Origin: a virus
Strand: one strand, 5' to 3'
DNA length: 64,000 nucleotides
Virus record (IMG/VR): IMGVR_UViG_3300042516_003452
Span: 1-64,000 of that record
Part shown: piece after piece, positions 62,934 through 64,000 of the stretch
Numbering within the stretch: the stretch's first letter is position 1
Layout: every line of letters starts with the position of its first letter
Position numbers and translations under genes: made by a program
Notes under the pieces: generated by a model
Databases searched by the model: none
What the model was told of the DNA's origin: nothing
The model's input: the letters and a program-made list of their open reading frames with translations, nothing else

Positions 62934-63950
62934 ATGACCGCATCCATGACTACTAAGAAAACGTCTGCACTTGCCACTCGTGGACTGGAATCTTTCAAGA
63001 TGTTCCAGTCCAAAGAATTTGTATCTGGTTACCAGAACCTTGTTACAATTCAACCCCTGAACAAATCAAAAGTTCGTGGTTGGTTTGTCCGTAAGTCCGA
63101 CCTGGATACTTGCGGATGGAATGCTACTGAAGATGACTTTGATTCCAGTTCTGTTATTTGGAACTACAAGCAGACCTTTGGTATGGCGCCCAATACCTCC
63201 ATTGAGGAGGGCCTCAACTTTGTTGCGCCTCGCATGCAGATCTTGTTGCGTTCTCCCCTGATGGTTGAAGAAACCACAGGGATGCGTCAAACGATTGGCA
63301 CCTTTGAGCATCCAGAGGTGAAGGAAATGTTTGAGAACGACAAGCTGGCTGCTGATCTTGCCAATAGTAAAGGTGAGATGTACAAGCGTAAGTACAGCGT
63401 GCGTACCAAGTATCTGGTGTATGTGCTGACCAAGGACAACAAGCGTGCTCATAAGATCCCCATGGTCCTGACCTTGAAGGGATTGAATGGCACTGATGTG
63501 TCCGAGAAGGTCAAGCTGTATGAAAAGGAAATGTCCAAGTGCCTGAGCAAAGCACTGGACTCTGAGGTGCCCCTGGCATTCAACGAAAAGTTCTATGCCA
63601 CAACGGTGTTTATCCCCATGCTTGCCAACGAGATGCGTGGTGCCAACAACGTTGAGATTTGCGCCATCGAATCCTTCGAGATTCCTGACTACAGCTCCCA
63701 AGATGAAGCGATTAGCTCACTGAATCGCCTCAGCATTCCCGATGAAGATCGTGAATCAACCTGGAAGTTCCAGGAAATGTTTGGTGATTACATCAACCAA
63801 CACGCTCGTCAGGATGCAGAACGCCTTGGTGGTGCCTATGGAATCAAGCAAGGTGTTGAAATCCTTCCCGTGTCCCGTACTACGGATGCAGTTGAAGTAA
63901 AAGCTTTACCTGCTCGTGACCCGATGACTGGTGAGGATGAGTCACTCTGA
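62934..63950 (+). CDS. Unknown 338-aa replication-region protein (DUF5895-like?)
   Basis: MTASMTTKKTSALATRGLESFKMF, then SKVRGWFVRKSDLDTCGWNATEDDFDSSS and APRMQILLRSPLMVEE. The W-F-x-x...GW layout recalls a cyanobacterial DUF5895-type protein, but this is a weak call. Its place after SSB suggests a role in DNA replication or recombination. The in-frame ATG at 62895 in the leader hairpin would add 13 residues. Confidence 0.6.
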   Translation: MTASMTTKKTSALATRGLESFKMFQSKEFVSGYQNLVTIQPLNKSKVRGWFVRKSDLDTCGWNATEDDFDSSSVIWNYKQTFGMAPNTSIEEGLNFVAPRMQILLRSPLMVEETTGMRQTIGTFEHPEVKEMFENDKLAADLANSKGEMYKRKYSVRTKYLVYVLTKDNKRAHKIPMVLTLKGLNGTDVSEKVKLYEKEMSKCLSKALDSEVPLAFNEKFYATTVFIPMLANEMRGANNVEICAIESFEIPDYSSQDEAISSLNRLSIPDEDRESTWKFQEMFGDYINQHARQDAERLGGAYGIKQGVEILPVSRTTDAVEVKALPARDPMTGEDESL

Positions 63951-64000
63951 TTGACCAATGATCGGGGGGTTATCCAAGCCGCCTTCAACTGAAACATTGT
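63951..64000. other. Right-edge intergenic stretch
   Basis: 50 nt with no gene seen; a GATCGGGGGG stretch is present. The window ends here. Confidence 0.6.

Noticed and set aside
1-64000. Photosynthesis auxiliary genes (psbA, psbD, hli, cp12) and a phage RNA polymerase
   Set aside because: Looked for by characteristic motifs and not seen in any frame, although common in other cyanophages.

Overview
The window reads as one long piece of a cyanophage (tailed-type dsDNA virus of a cyanobacterium). It is tightly packed and contains a large terminase, portal, major capsid protein candidate, tail fibre-like proteins, two lysins and a T7-like family A DNA polymerase. It has almost no host housekeeping genes. 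The cyanobacterial link rests on an NblA-like phycobilisome-degradation protein, SpeD, a DUF4278-like protein, a small conserved basic cyanophage protein and other families typical of cyanophages. No photosynthesis genes (psbA, psbD, hli) and no phage RNA polymerase were seen. The left edge cuts into a primase/helicase-like gene, and the right edge ends just past a replication protein. Replication genes at both ends suggest that the window is most of a circularly permuted or circularised genome. The named lineage cannot be assigned from sequence alone; a tail-poor, isometric cyanophage lineage is worth comparing.

Layout. 0-5 kb (+): primase C-terminus, speD, a glycosyltransferase, endonuclease-like proteins, a 305-aa unknown protein and three tiny genes. 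5-13 kb (-): a two-domain lysin, a glycine-rich protein built from three long repeats, and repeat-rich fibre-like proteins. 13-17 kb: an HTH regulator with twin operator-like palindromes, hypotheticals, a degenerate DNA-methylase-like protein, dCTP deaminase and a DUF3310 protein (all +). These meet a - strand pair of GH24 endolysin and NblA-like gene. 17-46 kb: an almost unbroken - strand late block. In transcription order it runs from a 979-aa protein at 46.1 kb through Ala/Gly-rich virion proteins, putative TerS, TerL, portal, an overprinted scaffold-like gene, major capsid, a HhH protein and further virion proteins to a large repeat protein at 18-21 kb. It is interrupted only by an HNH gene and a small + strand HTH gene. 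No sheath, tail tube or tape-measure gene was recognised.

46-64 kb (+): an early region of many short genes, followed by nucleotide metabolism and replication. It holds a tRNA-Leu(UAA), PcfJ-like protein, NrdR-type zinc ribbon, cupin (mannose-6-P isomerase type II domain), ThyX, GP88-like protein, DNA polymerase A, SSB and a 339-aa protein. ThyX and dCTP deaminase supply dTMP/dUMP precursors to the polymerase, and SSB sits next to it.

The most unusual feature is the leader architecture of the early region. Short genes are repeatedly preceded by compact hairpins belonging to at least three recurring families (A, B and C below), with stems that change in a compensatory way and conserved loops or joints. 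These are followed by unstructured leaders rich in CTCAA, often with no Shine-Dalgarno sequence, directly before ATG. Family A also encodes a conserved M-x-(T/S)LNC-like peptide start containing a TTA codon, the codon read by the only tRNA found here. These elements, the portal/scaffold overprint and the NblA homologue are the best candidates for something new.
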